64,000 bases of DNA, taken from Sepiola atlantica (Eukaryota; Mollusca; Cephalopoda; Sepiida; Sepiolidae). The notes under the pieces were generated by a model that saw only the letters and a list, made by a program, of their open reading frames with translations, made no database searches and was not told where the DNA came from. Within the stretch, counting starts at the first letter, position 1. Each line of letters starts with the position of its first letter. Where the stretch lies: positions 109,260,622-109,324,621 of the forward strand of contig OY744531.1 in the NCBI GenBank assembly GCA_963556195.1, read 5' to 3'. This document shows, piece after piece, positions 41,577 through 52,559 of this stretch. Both the position numbers and the translations under genes were made by a program.

Positions 41577-41742
41577 CAGATAGAGATAGAGAGGCATCGG
41601 AGATAGAGAGTAGGACATATAGATAGAGGGGGAGATAAAGAGAAAGGAAGATAGAGAGAGGGTGTATTATGACATCACAATATATTCTGACTTTGTAATG
41701 TTAAAAGAGAAACAATTTCTATTATATCACAATGAGAGAAAT

Positions 41743-41778
<36 letters not shown>

Positions 41779-41970
41779 CGACAGAGAGATTGTATATTAT
41801 GACATCACAATGACTTCTGACTTTTTAAAATACTTTCCCTTTGTAACTCTTGTAAAACCTAATTCCACAGTGAAGAAATTAAATATTTAATAACATATAT
41901 AAAAAATACTGACGTAACGAGTCACGGGTGTTATAATAATTATTTCTTTTTTAATAAGTTTTTTTTAACC
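41100..41970. repeat. GA-rich module, tandemly repeated
   Basis: The word GTTTTAGATGGTSGGAGGAA recurs at about 41104 and 41370, each followed by GGGCGAATCATAAGAGARGT and a (GA)n run. TATTATGACATCACAATG follows each. A dispersed copy is at 48115-48740. Confidence 0.85.
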
Positions 41971-42170
41971 TGTGCGAGACTGTTGTTGGCATTGGGTTCC
42001 GCAATTGCTTTCTTTGGGAATCAGTTACTTGCAGGAAGGGCCACGTGAAGATTGCCACCATCTACAGTCAAAGTTGTGTCATGAATACGATAGCATTCGA
42101 ACAGGGCATGCTGGATCGTCAGTCTGCGCTGAGAGTCACTTTACCACTGTCACCTCCCTCTCCGATAAAT
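41970..42170 (-). mobile_element. tRNA-derived SINE, family J
   Basis: Plus-strand CTGTTGTTGGCATTGGGTTC matches the 4126-4285 family; on the minus strand an A-box-like GTGGTAAAGTGACTC and B-box-like CTGTTCGAATGC are present. The predicted plus-strand protein is a shadow. Confidence 0.65.
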
Positions 42171-42894
42171 TATTTGGAAGGGCGTCACGTAAACATCTGA
42201 AGTATGTTGACCCGTTGTATGTAGTCGGTTCAATGTGTAATGGCGTCTTTCTGTAGTAGCCGTCGTGTGATTTTGATAATTTTAAATCTTTTTAGCAATT
42301 GAAAAGAAAAACGACAAGTCTATTATTTGCTTAGGAGAGCATATTATTTTCCTGTTGATTTTTTTAGTTGTTTTTTTTTTAATCTCCGACGCAAGTACAA
42401 TAAGTAACCCTTTATCGGTTTATGACATCGTCGGCTTTGGTTTAAAGAAATGAAAATTTCTTCTTGTTCCAGTTAATACAAACACAAACGATAGGATAAC
42501 GAAAACCGGTTCTTTATTAATCATTAATCATCACAAGGGCGGGTAAGGAAGAAAGATAAAACCAGGCACTTCTTTAGTTTAGCTGTGAATCAGAATTTAC
42601 TTGTTTTCAATTTTGAAAGCAGGGGCAGACAATCAACCGGAAGTAATATAGAATTAGAAGTTTTTTAAAATCCAAAACAATCAATAAAGCGAATAATAAC
42701 AGCGAACAGTGTTTTTTATTTAATAATGTAAAATTTTATAAAACGAATAGTCAACAGTGATTTTTAAAAATAATTTAAAACTTTATAAAAACGAAGAATT
42801 TGTCTGATTTTTTTTATCAAACAAATTGATTTTTCTTTTGTAAAATGTAAAACTTTATAAACCGAAAAGTTATTTAAAAATAATTTTTACTTCT
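42171..42894. other. AT-rich sequence; inverted copy of a 104-bp repeat
   Basis: 42560-42650 (GCACTTCTTTAGTTTAGCTG, CAATCAACCGGAAGTAAT) is the reverse complement of the units at 42975-43235. Otherwise unassigned. Confidence 0.5.
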
Positions 42895-43240
42895 GGTTGA
42901 TTGCATTAGGGTTAGAGTTAGAGTTAGGGTTAGGGTTAGAGTTGGGGTTGGGATTAGGGTAACGGTTGGGGTTAGTGTTAGGAGTGAGTGTAACTCTTTA
43001 AAATTAATTTCTGATTCACAGCTAAACTAAAGAAGGGCCAAAATTCAAAGTCTGAATTACTTCCGGTTGATTGGGTTAGGAGTAAATGTAACTCTTCAAA
43101 ATTGATTTCTGATTAACAGCTAAACTAAAGAAGGGCCAAAATTCAAAGTCTGAATTACTTCCGGGTGATTGGGTTAGGAGTGAATGTAACTCTTCAAAAT
43201 TGATTTCTGATTAACAGCTAAACTAAAGAAGTGCCCAAAA
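42895..43240. repeat. Telomere-like run and about 97-bp tandem repeat
   Basis: Degenerate GGGTTA repeats at 42908-42970 lead into three units containing AACTCTTCAAAATTGATTTC, CAGCTAAACTAAAGAAGGGC and TACTTCCGGTTGATTGGGTT. Confidence 0.85.
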
Positions 43241-43700
43241 AACAGTATTTTCTAGCTTATTACGTGTAGGTCTCATTTTATTCGATTTACACAGACCCGA
43301 TTCTCATCGATTTTTTCCATAACTTTGTCAATGACCTCACGTGACTTTTACTTCCGTTTTCTCTCTTCACATGCATGTCATACTTGACTTATCGAATCCT
43401 CGGCAGTTACTTTCTACAACTATGCCCCTCGAATTGACCCCAAACCTCTCAATACGCAACACTATGGCACGAAGATGGCGAATATCCTTCTTTTGCATTT
43501 ATGTTATTTCCTACCTATGGTATCGTTTCTCTAATTCCGCCTCATTTGACGCCGACTGATTGGTCAATTTCTCACCACGACGACGACCTATACATTGGTG
43601 TTGATCTAGCGTTTATTTACCCCCCTCGTATCAAAGGAAGGTGTAGTATGAGGTCGTAAGGCGAGGATTGAACAGCTAGTGCACGAGATGGAACTTCACT
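43241..43700. other. Unassigned sequence
   Basis: A 72-codon frame at 43341-43559 has no recognisable domain. GCCTCACGTGACTTTTACTT-like E-box words at 43335. Nothing further recognised. Confidence 0.35.
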
Positions 43701-43835
43701 CTGGCCTACAACAGATGACTAGGCATTCCCCGGTAGAAGCGCCTCAGGCAATTAGTAATAAAGTAACCCCTTCCCAAAAGCGCGAAAAGGTAAAGCGTGG
43801 GAGGGAGGACCTTTTTGGACTGACAGAATAAATGT
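43700..43835 (-). mobile_element. U2-headed SINE body fragment
   Basis: GGCATTCCCCGGTAGAAGCG, CCTCAGGCAATTAGTAATAA and GTGGGAGGGAGGACC match the minus-strand body of the U2-SINE; the U2 head is absent. Confidence 0.7.
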
Positions 43836-44512
43836 TACCAGCTTTAAAATTGACCAGACTCTCGGAGTGATTGTCGAGGACGAGTCCCCGTGCTGCTTTG
43901 ACCGACCTAAATTTTTAGCGGGTTCTTAACGAAGGCCTGTTTTGTTTTTATTAACTTAAGCCCGACGACCCTTCGCGCTGAATCTTTTCCTTATTTTTAC
44001 TTTTTCGTGCGAGTCGGGCCAAGTGATCAACTGAGCTGAAAGGCCGCCCTCCAATCAAACCTTCTCATAATCCGAAATTGGCATTTTTGGCTTCAGTCCA
44101 CGCACGTACGTCAACCAACTCGGACGTCGAGCACCAGTGAATTAATAAAACGTTCGCTCAATTGTTGGCAAAGGTTGAGACAACAGGAATATATAAGTAC
44201 TTCGCTGGGGGAAAAAAGTAACTCCGAAAAGTATGCTTGGATGACCGTCTTTGCTTATATAGTTGCATGTTATGTAACCATCTCCGAAACCGGAACAATA
44301 TAGAACACAATTAATAGAGACTAAAAAAGTAAAGCGAATACATGTATATCTTTCTTTTACTGTTACCTTATTTTATCTTTGTCGGATCGTTTTGGTAACT
44401 AGTCCTCATTGGCCACCACAACAACGACCTGTGCATAAGTGGTGTTAATTGTAGTACGGTGGGGTTGGTTGTAACCGATATTACAACTCGTTGCATATAT
44501 TACCACCTTGGG
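43836..44512. other. Unassigned sequence
   Basis: No domain-bearing frame, RNA motif or shared repeat was identified. Confidence 0.4.
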
Positions 44513-44888
44513 GTTAGGGTTAGGGTTAGAGTTAGGATTAGGGTTAGGGTTACGGTTAGGATTAGGGTTAGGGTTAGGGTTAGAATTACGGTTAGGGTTA
44601 GGGTAAGGGTTAAGGTTAGGGTTAGTGTTAGAGGCTAGGGGTTAGGGTTAGGATTACAGTTAGGGTTAGGGTTAGGGTTAGGGTTAAGGTTAGGTTTAGG
44701 GTTAGGGGTTAAGGTTAGGGTTAGGATTACGGTTATGGTTAGGGTTAAGGTTAGGGTTAGAGTTAAGGTTAGGATTAGGGTTAGGGGTTAGTGTTAGAGT
44801 TAGGATTACGGTTGGGGTTAGGGTTAGGGTTAAGATTAGGGTTAGTGTTAAGGTTAGGGGTTAGGGTTAGGGCTAGGGTTAGGGTTCT
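44513..44888. repeat. Degenerate telomeric (TTAGGG)n array, G-rich on plus strand
   Basis: About 60 hexamer-like units, mostly TTAGGG with variants TTACGG, TTAGAG, TTAAGG, TTAGTG. An interstitial telomeric sequence. Protein frames over it (GLGLGLRLG) are artefacts. Confidence 0.95.
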
Positions 44889-44949
44889 TATTCATAGAAT
44901 ACGAAGATATACAGACTCTGCGACCTTTTCCTCTCCAGAGCATATGGCA

Positions 44950-45130
44950 AGGTTGAAGAGAGGGAAGAGAAAGAGAAAGAGAAAGAGAGGTGGTGAGTGA
45001 GTGAGGGAGAAGGAAATGGAGAGGGAGGGAAAAGCGAAACAATTAAACATGAAAAAAGAGAGAAAGCGAGTTGGTGAGTGAGTGAGAGAGAGGGAGAGAG
45101 AGGGAAGGGGGGGGGGGGAGAGCGAGACAA
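44950..45130. repeat. (GA)n-rich tract
   Basis: AGAGGGAAGAGAAAGAG-type repeats with two GAGTTGGTGAGTGAGTG words and a G run (45107-45117). Confidence 0.9.
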
Positions 45131-45535
45131 CGAGACATGAAAAAGGAGCTATAGGAAGAGATGGTTGGTTCTATTTGTCTATTTTGCGGCAAATCAACAT
45201 TTTTAATGTCTAAACACAAAACAAGTTGTCAACGATTAAATATATACGATTTCTTGAACACATCATAATTTTACTTATAGCTGGTTGGGTCGGGGGTTCA
45301 TACCTTGCCCGACAATATTAGTGCGCGATAGATCCGATAGAATGTGAAGCCATCATAATCATTTCCATAGACGTCGCTGGTATTTATTAGGTCAATCTCA
45401 TACTAAAAATACCACCAATAGAAACGTCAATAAAATGCACAATTCTTTTCTGCAATCCAAATATATTTTGTACACATGAACTTTACTCTATGTCTGACTT
45501 GCCCACCAAGCTTCGGTGATGAATGACCAACAGTC
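45131..45535. other. Unassigned sequence
   Basis: Possibly the 3' flank of the transposase fragment that follows on the minus strand. No independent feature seen. Confidence 0.35.
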
Positions 45536-45549
45536 TTTGTTTTATCGAC

Positions 45550-45700
45550 GTTTAATTATAATCCCACCTGGATATGACGGGCAAATTTGTCAATAACTCC
45601 GACATACCTCTCTTGGCATTCCCCTCTAATTTGGGCTGCGATGGTCCTCTTTAGTTCAGAAATTGCCAGGGGATTGTTTTGATGGTACTCTTATAGATGA
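45550..45700 (-). pseudogene. Tc1/mariner-like transposase C-terminal fragment
   Basis: Minus-strand frame EYHQNNPLAISELKRTIAAQ then IRGECQERYVGVIDKFARHI. The pattern NNP...ELKR.I...I.......V.D.F..R. is the usual C terminus of Tc1/mariner and related DDE transposases, after the last catalytic acid. The rest is missing or frameshifted. Family assignment is by pattern only. Confidence 0.55.
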
Positions 45701-46004
45701 CGCACCGTATTTTCGTGACTTCGCGTCGTCAACGTTCGGACAGGTTGCGGAAGCGCCCGAGAGTTGACGAGGCGAAAACGAAGCCAAAACTGTCAAACGC
45801 TAAATTGAAGACTGGCAGCCGATAAATTACGACGAAGAAAATGAAACTAAAATTCATATATAAATATAAAGAGCGAACAAACCATAGCTAAACAATTGTT
45901 ATTAATTAGATGTTTATTTTTTTTGTCAAAGGAACCATTGTTAATCAAATGTTTTTAAATAATATTTTTTTTTGTTTGTGCACCGGAAAGTTTGAAAATA
46001 TGAT

Positions 46005-46280
46005 TTTGTTTTTTTAAATTTTTATTCAATGTTTTTTTGATTTTTATTCAATGTTTTTTTAATTTTTATTCAATGTTTTTTTATTTTTATTCAATGGTTT
46101 TTTATTTTTATTCAATGTTTTTTAAAATTTTTATTCAATGTATTTATTTTTATTCAATGTTTTTTTAATTTTTATTCAATGTTTTTTTAATTTTTATTCA
46201 ATGTTCTTAAATTTTTATTCAATGTTTTTTAAATTTTTATTCAATGTTTTTTTGATTTATATTCAATGTTTTTTTATACA
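46005..46280. repeat. About 20-bp tandem repeat
   Basis: TTTTTATTCAATGTTTTTTT-type units, about 13 copies, with T-length variation. Confidence 0.92.
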
Positions 46281-46374
46281 TTTTTCTTGTTAACATAAAC
46301 ACTGCAACAACTGTTTTTAAGCACTTATTTCGTTTTGTTTTCTTATTTTAACGAAAACAAACTGTTTATAAGCA

Positions 46375-46690
46375 TCTCCCGTCTACAGCGGTAAGATGTG
46401 ACAAAAGGTCGGAAAATGAGATTGAAAAGCCAGCGCCCTAGAAGGTGAGCACTCTAGCCTACAAAAATGCCTGGGCAGCCCCGGAAGGGGCGCCTCAGGC
46501 GATTAGCAATAAACTAATCCTTTCTCAAAGGGTGAGAAGGCAAGGTCTGGGAGAGTGGACCTCCTAGGACTGCACAGGCTAAACCCGAAGACTGGCGAAA
46601 TAAAGGCCCGAAGGATCAAGACGGTACGGGTCTAAGGGGTGTAGTATTCATCGGAACAGATACTACACTTTCATCTCAGGCTAAATCTAG
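46375..46690 (-). mobile_element. U2-headed SINE, full length
   Basis: Minus strand: AGCCTGAGATGAAAGTGTAG then TATCTGTTCCGATGAATAC (U2-like head), body with GGTCCACTCTCCCAGACC, ending near GTCACATCTTACCGCTGTAG. More diverged than the 15241 or 27905 copies. Confidence 0.82.
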
Positions 46691-46732
46691 GCTGGTCAAG
46701 ATAAAAGAAAAAGAGTCACCAACTTAATATGT

Positions 46733-47155
46733 CCCTCACTATCGACCAAGCTCCAGCCCCTGTCCCATCGCCGCAATGTTGCATCCTTGTGCTTGTTTTA
46801 CAAATACTTCAATGGATTGTGGTCGGATGAACTAGCTGCTCTAGTACACCCTCGACGCAAATAGACTAGACCAACTCGACAATCAGCTAAATCCCATCCA
46901 TTCACTGTGGAGGTCCCCAGATGTCGGAGAGCCTTCTACTCCACCGGCTTCTTTCATCGTGCTGCTGGCCTCTTGAACTCCCTCCCTGCTCTCTGTTTCA
47001 CCGACTGTACCGACATGCAGAGGTTTAAAACTAATGTAAACATCTCGCTGCACAGCTTCCAACTTAGGATAACACCCAAAACATACTCCCTAATTCTCAG
47101 TAGACCCTTACGTCTACAGTGGCGTCCTGCCTTGTTTGGGGTGAAATATCTTTAA
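46733..47155 (+). pseudogene. LINE (jockey/CR1-like) C-terminal fragment
   Basis: One frame, with one internal stop, reads HRRNVASLCLFYKYFNGLWS, then DELAALVHPRR, TRQSAKSHPFTVEVPRCR, STGFFHRAAGLLNSLPALCF and MQRFKTNVNISLH. This is the R..va.L.lfykyf.g.CsdEL...vP and FF.Rt..lWNsLP..cF sequence downstream of the reverse transcriptase in non-LTR elements. 5'-truncated and inactivated by the stop near 46858. Confidence 0.85.
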
Positions 47156-48110
47156 AAAAAGGGCCGAAATATAATTTTATTATATGTTGCGCTGCTTTTT
47201 ACAATATTTGACATTTTAAAATTTTTTTCAAGGTCTCCACGCATATATTTTTCCCCTGTACTTTTGTCAAGAATAGGAAAATAACCACATGCACCACAGG
47301 CTACTAAACTCACCACTACATTACGCTTATTCACTCGAGCGTGTTTTCGTAAATTTGTGATTATTTTCTCTAACTAACACTAAACATTACTTTTAACTCA
47401 CCATCTTAGATGCACCATTTTCTCATATTGTGCTCCAACACTAACGCCCTTTGGTAGATGCTGACGTAAGTGTTTCTGATGTAGACACATTTCAGGCTTA
47501 TATGTCTCTTTTATAATTCACTCTTGTGTTTTCGCAGGTCCCTAATTTTATTTTACCTTTCATTAATAAACGGAGTAAAAAAGTTTCACGCGTTCTAAAA
47601 TATCATTTCTATTGAAATGTTTGGCGTTCTAAAACTCTTTTCAGCTCCGCCATTCTTGCAGAGATGGTCACGTGACTTCCTGTAGATCCATGGCCGTGTT
47701 ATAAATAGGTGTTAATACTGACAAGCAATAAAATGAACAAGGTGATAATAACACATAATTATTTATAGAAAATACACACGACTCAACACTTGCTAGAAGA
47801 GAAAGAGAAAAGAAACGTAGGGTTAGGGGGAGACCGAGAGAAAATGTGTGTGTGTGAGAGAGAGAAGAGACCACACGTGCCAGTCATTATATACACAATA
47901 TACAAGTTCAAATAAAGTGTTCATGTATCTAAGAACAGATTAGCAACTTCTTACATTACAACAACCTCTCTGTTTACAAGATGTCCGTTCGCATCGCCAT
48001 CGTCCCCGTTTTAAATGAAGGTTAGTACGGGCACAACAAGCAAAACGCGAGGTGCTATTAACACATATGTATCTACATAATGTACAATGCTACTAAAGAC
48101 TGTCCGAAAA
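47156..48110. other. Unassigned sequence
   Basis: 47630-47690 includes GGTCACGTGACTTCCTGTAG, an E-box/ETS-like pair. A GT/GA-rich run is at 47844-47866. No gene recognised. Confidence 0.35.
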
Positions 48111-48114
48111 GAGA

Positions 48115-48750
48115 AAGAGAGAGCGCGTGCGCGCGCGAGAGAGAAATATTGTATATTATGACATCACAATGACTTCTGAGTTTGTGAAATCCTTTGTAAT
48201 CATTGTAATGCATATTTTAGATGGTGGGAGGTAGAGCTATAACATAAATAAATGGCGCATCATGAGAGAAGTGGTGAGAGGAGATTTAATTCATTAAAAG
48301 AGAGGAAGAAATAAGAGAGAGGGGGAAGAGAGAGAAAGAAAGAGAGAGAGAGAGAAAGAGAGAGGGAGAAAGAGACAGAGAAAGAGAGGGAGAGAGAAAG
48401 AGACAGAGAAAGAGAGAGAGAAAGAGACAGAGAGAGGGAAAGAGAGAAAGAGAGAGATAAAGAGAGAGAGAGAGAGAAAGAGAAAGAGAAAGAGGAAGGG
48501 AGAGAGAAAGAGAAAGAGAGAGAGACAAAGAGAGAGTGAAAGAGAAAGAGAAAGAGAAAAAGAGAAAGAGAAAGATTGTATATTATGACATCACAATGAC
48601 TTCTGATTCTTTAAAATACTTTCCCTTTGTAACTTTTGTAAAACCTAATTCCACAGTGAAATAATTAAATGTTCTATAACATAGATAAAAAATACTGACG
48701 TAACGAGTCACGGGTGTTATAATAATTATTTATTTTTAAATATTTTTTTT
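48115..48750. repeat. GA-rich module, dispersed copy of 41100-41970
   Basis: GTATATTATGACATCACAAT, GATGGTGGGAGGTAGAGC and a (GA)n tract (48300-48575), then CCTTTGTAACTTTTGTAAAA and ACTGACGTAACGAGTCACGG, collinear with 41700-41940. Confidence 0.88.
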
Positions 48751-48754
48751 AACC

Positions 48755-48840
48755 TGTGCGAGACTGTTGTTGGCATTGGTTTCCGCGATTACTTTCTTTG
48801 GGAATCAGTTACTCGCAGGAGTGGTGGTATGAACACGATA
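48755..48840 (-). mobile_element. tRNA-derived SINE family J, partial
   Basis: TGTTGTTGGCATTGGTTTCC as at 41975; the tRNA-like part is cut off by a (TA)n palindrome at 48850-48945 (AAAAAATAAGCGTATATAT against the complement). Confidence 0.55.
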
Positions 48841-48849
48841 GCAGTCTTA

Positions 48850-48876
48850 CAGAGCATATATATATAAAAAATAAGC

Positions 48877-48932
<56 letters not shown>

Positions 48933-49070
48933 ATATACGCTTATTTTTTTTTATTATTGTTTTGTTTTTGGCGATACCGACCTGTGTTTTTTTATACCGG
49001 TGCGTTTTTATTTAACTCTAACCCTTACCCTAACCCTAAATCTAAACCCTAACCCTAACCCTGATCCTAA
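48850..49070. repeat. (TA)n palindrome and short CCCTAA run
   Basis: ATAAGCGTATATAT (48871) inverts at 48936; telomere-like CCCTAACCCTAA words at 49020-49062, C-rich on the plus strand. Confidence 0.85.
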
Positions 49071-50085
49071 GCATGATCAGTTTTTTTTAGCATTTAAGAA
49101 TATGCAGAGGAGCGCATTTTTCTTTTTAATTCGCACTTAATCGGACGAATCATTAATTTTTTTTATATATAGATTTTTTGAATTAAGAAATTAATTTATA
49201 AACTAATTTGTTGTATACATATTTTTATAAGTAATTTACAAATTAATTAAAGCAACTCTTACACAAATAGACTCCTTTATATATATAGAACATCATCTCA
49301 AAGTTATACCATAGATTTAGTATTGATGTATTAGTTGTAATTTTCTACCGAAGAGAGATTAAAATGAATATTCAACACATTTTGTTTTAATCTTAAAAAA
49401 TCGTGGACGGACTCTCTTTTCTGCTTATAAATAATGAGAGATTAGGTCTATTAAAGTGTCCTGATACAAACTTGAAAGAGAAAAAACAACGACAAAAACA
49501 AAACAAAACAAAATCAAATACTAAAATAGTCAATAATAAAATCACTGACAAAATAAAACCTTGTGTCGGACATTTTGTTTTGTTACAATTATACGCCATT
49601 TTGTTACCTTATGTCCGCCATTTTCTGAACGTAATGTTTACTTTGTGGCTTTAATTCCCTTTCAAGCGACCCATACTTGAGTAAATTGGCATTTGAGGTT
49701 TAATAGTCCTCGGCGGCCGCACACTCTATTATTGTTAATACACCAAGTTGATTAAGACGCAAATAGACAACGGTTTCTTTTTATAGGTCAAACAAAATCA
49801 ATTGAGTGGCTTTAGTGTTCAAATTCATTCATTAGGTAAAAGCCAGTTATCGCCCTTTCCATCCAATACTTGAGGGAACGATAGCAAGTCGGGTTAGATT
49901 TGCCCACTTTGAAAACTCTTAATAACTCAGCGAAGAGGGAGTTACGGAAGTTAATAAATTGATAATGATGGCATTTGAAGTTGCTGATTTTTACTGGTAT
50001 TGAAACAGTCAGGTCAATTGTTAATTATCTTCCTGAAAGTTGGTCAATTTCATAATTGACATCGACGGATATATTAACTAGGAGA
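49071..50085. other. Unassigned sequence with a 120-bp duplicated block
   Basis: 49445-49560 (CTATTAAAGTGTCCTGATAC, AAAACAACGACAAAAACAAA) is repeated at 50815-50935. CGCCATTTTGTTACC and CCGCCATTTTC (49598-49626) look YY1-like. No gene recognised. Confidence 0.4.
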
Positions 50086-51112
50086 ATACCCGTCCTAGGA
50101 CGGGTAAAATTAATTACCTAAGCAACAGTTTTGCACTACCTTTATGTCCCTTTATGAAGAATAAAATCAATATAGAATGCTATTAACTTTATGTCGAGAA
50201 TCTTTATTCCAATTTTGATCAACGTTCATTACATGATTTTTTGAATTAAAAAAATGTCTAAAAATAAAGGCTTAAACTTAACGGCTCTTAATAAGAAATT
50301 AAAATTCACGGAATATTTTTTGATTGATGTCTAATGACTATGAATAAAATTCAATGCAAATCGTAATTATTTGAATTTTATAATGGAAGGTTGTACCCAT
50401 ATCATGCACCCTTAAGGATGCCCACGACTATTACCACCGAATATGATGAACAGTTCGAATTCCATCTCTTCTAGGAACTTTCACTGATTTTAGGGATTAA
50501 ACATATCGAAACGACTAGCTATCATCCAGCTTCTAATGTGGTGATAAAATGCCAATTGAAAGCCGCCTTGCGTGTTTATCCAGACCAACAGTGATAGAGC
50601 GAGTGTCGTCATTCTTGGTTATCGTGCAGCCATCAAGAAAGATTAATCAATTCGCTGTTTTGATACTTCATTATAATACAACTTCCTATTCCAGTAGCTT
50701 CTTTCCAAGAACTGCAAGGTTTTAGAACTCTCTTCTTGCTGACTGTTTTCCTCCTACCTATAGCCTTGTTTTTTCTCTCGAAAAACTAACATTTGAAGAA
50801 TATTTATTAATTTATGTCTATTAAAGTGTCATGATACACACTTGAAAGAGAAAAAACAACGACAAAAAAACAAAACAAAACAAGAAACAAATACTAAAAT
50901 AGTCAATAATAAAATCACTGACTTTGAAATTATTAAAATAAAATAAAACAAAGGTGTCTAAATTTTAACGAAGGGCTTCCATCCCCTCTATGCTCCCTTT
51001 GCATGAAACTGAATTTTAACTAAATATAGTCCACATAACGACCACTTACGTCTAGCAGCTGAGTCCCAAAATTCATAATGATCGGTTAATTAGTTTAGGA
51101 ATTAATCTTGTA
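50086..51112 (+). mobile_element. Dispersed repeat family L, copy 3, with insertion
   Basis: Begins TACCCGTCCTAGGACGGGTA (a perfect 20-bp palindrome) and is collinear with 15686-16225 up to about 50405. About 530 bp of foreign sequence follows, and the repeat resumes at about 50945 (GTCTAAATTTTAACGAAGGG) and ends at TTTAGGAATTAATCTTGTAC. Confidence 0.68.
50640..50785 (+). pseudogene. LINE C-terminal fragment, decayed
   Basis: FAVLILHYNTTSYSSSFFPR then TARF, a stop, NSLLADCFPP. Nearly the same as 51628-51737 but with a stop, so an older or duplicated copy. Confidence 0.65.
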
Positions 51113-51870
51113 CGTCGAAATATGCAGCTGATCTAGAAGTTGACCTGAGTTCAGTTGTGGATTCGGGTACAAAATGGCTCGTTTCATTTAATTCCGTTAA
51201 TGCCCAGCTTGTGTCTTTCAATCGTAGGCGTGTCCCATTTCTTCTTGAGATTCTCATGGATGGCTCTGCTCTTGAGGAGAAATCCACTCTGAGACTTCTT
51301 GGTCTTTCTCTCTCATCAAATCTTTCTTGGACTTCATGCATTATATTCATTGCTCTTTCTGCTTCTCGTAAAGTCGGTTCTCTCTATCGCTCCAAACACC
51401 TGAGGCTATTCTCTATTTTAACAAATCTACAATCAGACCAGGTATAGAGTACTGTTATCATATCACCATTTCTTCTTCTTCTCTTCACCTTCTCTCACAG
51501 ACGAGATGTTGCTAGTCTCAGTCTTTTCTATAAATACTATTATGGCATGTGTTCTATAGAATTATGTGATCTATTCCCTGCTTCTTTTGTTCCAGCTCGT
51601 TTAATTCGTTGGTCTAGTGGTCTCCATAAATTCGCTGTTTTCATACCTCATTGTAATACACCTTCCTATTCCAGTAGCTTCTTTCCTAGAACCACAGGCT
51701 TGAGGAACTCTCTTCCTGCTGACTGTTTTTTTTACCTATAATCTTGGTCTTTTCAAGACTAAAGCCAATAGACATCTCCTGTCTTTGCGATACTCATGTT
51801 TCGTTCTTGTTAGCTCCTTACATCAAGTGGCTTCATGTCTTGTCTGGAGCGATTTTAATAAAAAAACAGA
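51112..51870 (+). pseudogene. LINE reverse-transcriptase C-terminal region
   Basis: The frame at 51115-51447 reads DSGTKWLVSFNSVNAQLVSF, then LLGLSLSSNLSWTSCI and SRKVGSLYRSKHL: the W...FN..K...v, (L)LGl.l...lsW and a.r.lG.L.R.r blocks of the thumb region of jockey/CR1-like reverse transcriptases. A later frame has RDVASLSLFYKYYYGMCSIE and SSSFFPRTTGLRNSLPADCF. A stop and shift near 51447-51490 separates them. The catalytic FADD part is not present. Confidence 0.85.
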
Positions 51871-51974
51871 AAACAAAAAGAACTTTTTGGAAATAAATAC
51901 ATTTGAATATTAGATATTATATAAATGTAAAAAATAAGAATATAAATGATAATACGTTATTAAGGATTGATAAT

Positions 51975-52040
51975 AGGGATGCACCAAATACCTAGTTAAT
52001 TCCCGAGCAACACCGGGTGTTCCTGCTAGTCTTTAATAAA
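51975..52040 (-). mobile_element. Family K-like start, reversed
   Basis: Minus strand GACTAGCAGGAACACCCGGT then GTTGCTCGGGAATTAAC, as at 6973 and 10345. Confidence 0.5.
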
Positions 52041-52559
52041 GAAGTATATAACTGTAACATTTCCTTTATCTTCTTTCGCTTTTAGTCTCGTTGTAAAGGC
52101 GGTTTAAATTCCCAGCTCACAAGAAACTGTGATGGACGCCAAGACAATCAATACATCAATGGTTGATATGCTAATAAGTTTGATTTTTTCTGTTTTTCTT
52201 TTGTAACTGCTGACGTATTGATTGGCAGTTTTTTCCCATTATCTTGAAGAACGTGTCAGCCTCGATTTTGAATTGACCTTCACAGAAAATAGAGAGTCAA
52301 AGGTCATTATTCGGCGACACGTATCCTTTCGCGAAGATTTCATTCTTAACAAAAGTTGTGGTAGGAGAAACTAATGCCCATGACTTGAAGAAATTTCTCT
52401 CTTGGCCGAACGTTTTCACGTGTGTATCCTAAGATTGGAAATGGCTGGCTGAATGTTCTATATATAGTTATCTGTCAGAAGCAGATAACTCTGTCCTGTC
52501 CGACACAAGGGCAGATCACTCTACTTTACTTATACATGCCCGTTCTCTTCCGTGACAAC
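52041..52559. other. Unassigned sequence
   Basis: Could be downstream flank of the gypsy-like remnant on the minus strand; nothing certain seen. Confidence 0.35.
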
